From contig JASHYF010000194.1 in the NCBI GenBank assembly GCA_030043235.1, forward strand, positions 1-5,181: a DNA stretch of 5,181 nucleotides. Reading direction: 5' to 3'. Shown in pieces: positions 5,092 to 5,181 of the stretch. The position numbers and the translations under genes are program-made. The DNA comes from Solirubrobacteraceae bacterium. Its GTDB lineage: Bacteria > Actinomycetota > Thermoleophilia > Solirubrobacterales > Solirubrobacteraceae. The notes below the pieces were generated by a model. The model worked only from the letters and a program-made list of their open reading frames with translations. It had not been told where the DNA came from and did not search any database. The number at the start of each line of letters is the position of its first letter. Position 1 is the first letter of the stretch.

Positions 5092-5181
5092 TCATAGACG
5101 AAACGGCGCGCCAACGTCCGTCGAGTACCCTTGGATCAGCCATGTGTGCGGGTCGGCCGCGTCACCCACATAGGCGAAACA
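5092..5181 (-). CDS. Possible C-terminal end of a minus-strand gene entering from the right
   Basis: The minus-strand frame is open from the right edge to TGA 5092-5094 and gives 29 residues beginning CFAYVGDAADPHTW and ending GAPFRL. The piece FAYVGDAADPHTW looks protein-like (alternating aromatics, Gly-Asp, Asp-Pro). It vaguely recalls a Y-V-G-D-x-x-D-P-x-T-W motif in actinobacterial hypothetical proteins, after which this sequence diverges. It would converge on the Usp-like gene. It is too short to judge and could be spurious or another truncated remnant. Confidence 0.28.
   Translation of the reverse strand, partial: CFAYVGDAADPHTWLIQGYSTDVGAPFRL

Noticed and set aside
1..5181. CRISPR array, tRNA, rRNA or complete insertion sequence
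   Set aside because: No regularly spaced repeats, cloverleaf or rRNA-like sequence, transposase motifs or terminal inverted repeats were found by eye.

Overview
The window is GC-rich DNA from a high-GC bacterium. The protein types suggest an actinomycete, perhaps of the Thermoleophilia (Solirubrobacterales/Gaiellales) kind: a subfamily III-like haloalkane dehalogenase, a membrane-tethered UspA-like protein, a degenerate receiver-like protein with a Cys-Pro-Gly-Pro motif, and a DUF11 surface protein. This placement rests on recalled family resemblance, not on a database search. No tRNA, rRNA, CRISPR array or complete insertion sequence is visible.

Left part, minus strand (1-2181). A secreted DUF11-repeat protein starts with GTG at 947 and runs off the left edge. 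Its repeats are joined by a loop very rich in Cys and Trp. Upstream of it are about 290 bases with no convincing gene. Then come two same-strand remnants: a short ORF resembling only the N-terminal module of a DUF2293-type protein (1239-1514), and the C-terminal half of an AAA_14/DUF4143 ATPase-type protein (1579-2181) with no ATPase domain and no good start.

Middle, plus strand (2247-3613). An intact haloalkane dehalogenase with a strong Shine-Dalgarno site, a complete catalytic triad and a plausible -10 box faces away from the remnants. A truncated nickel/cobalt transporter of the NiCoT family follows immediately, overlapping its stop codon. That fragment lacks its N-terminal half and about 70 internal residues. 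The dehalogenase is thus bracketed by broken genes, as expected for DNA that was inserted or rearranged.

Right part, plus strand (3623-5023). A 158-residue receiver-like protein without the phosphoacceptor Asp carries a spaced set of cysteines. It is followed, after a 165-base gap holding a direct repeat, by a UspA-like domain set between two membrane segments. Together these could form a signalling or stress-response pair, but this is inference. The last 90 bases hold the possible C-terminal end of a minus-strand gene entering from the right.

Overall: three likely functional complete genes (dehalogenase, receiver-like, Usp-like), one partial surface-protein gene, and three or four decayed fragments.
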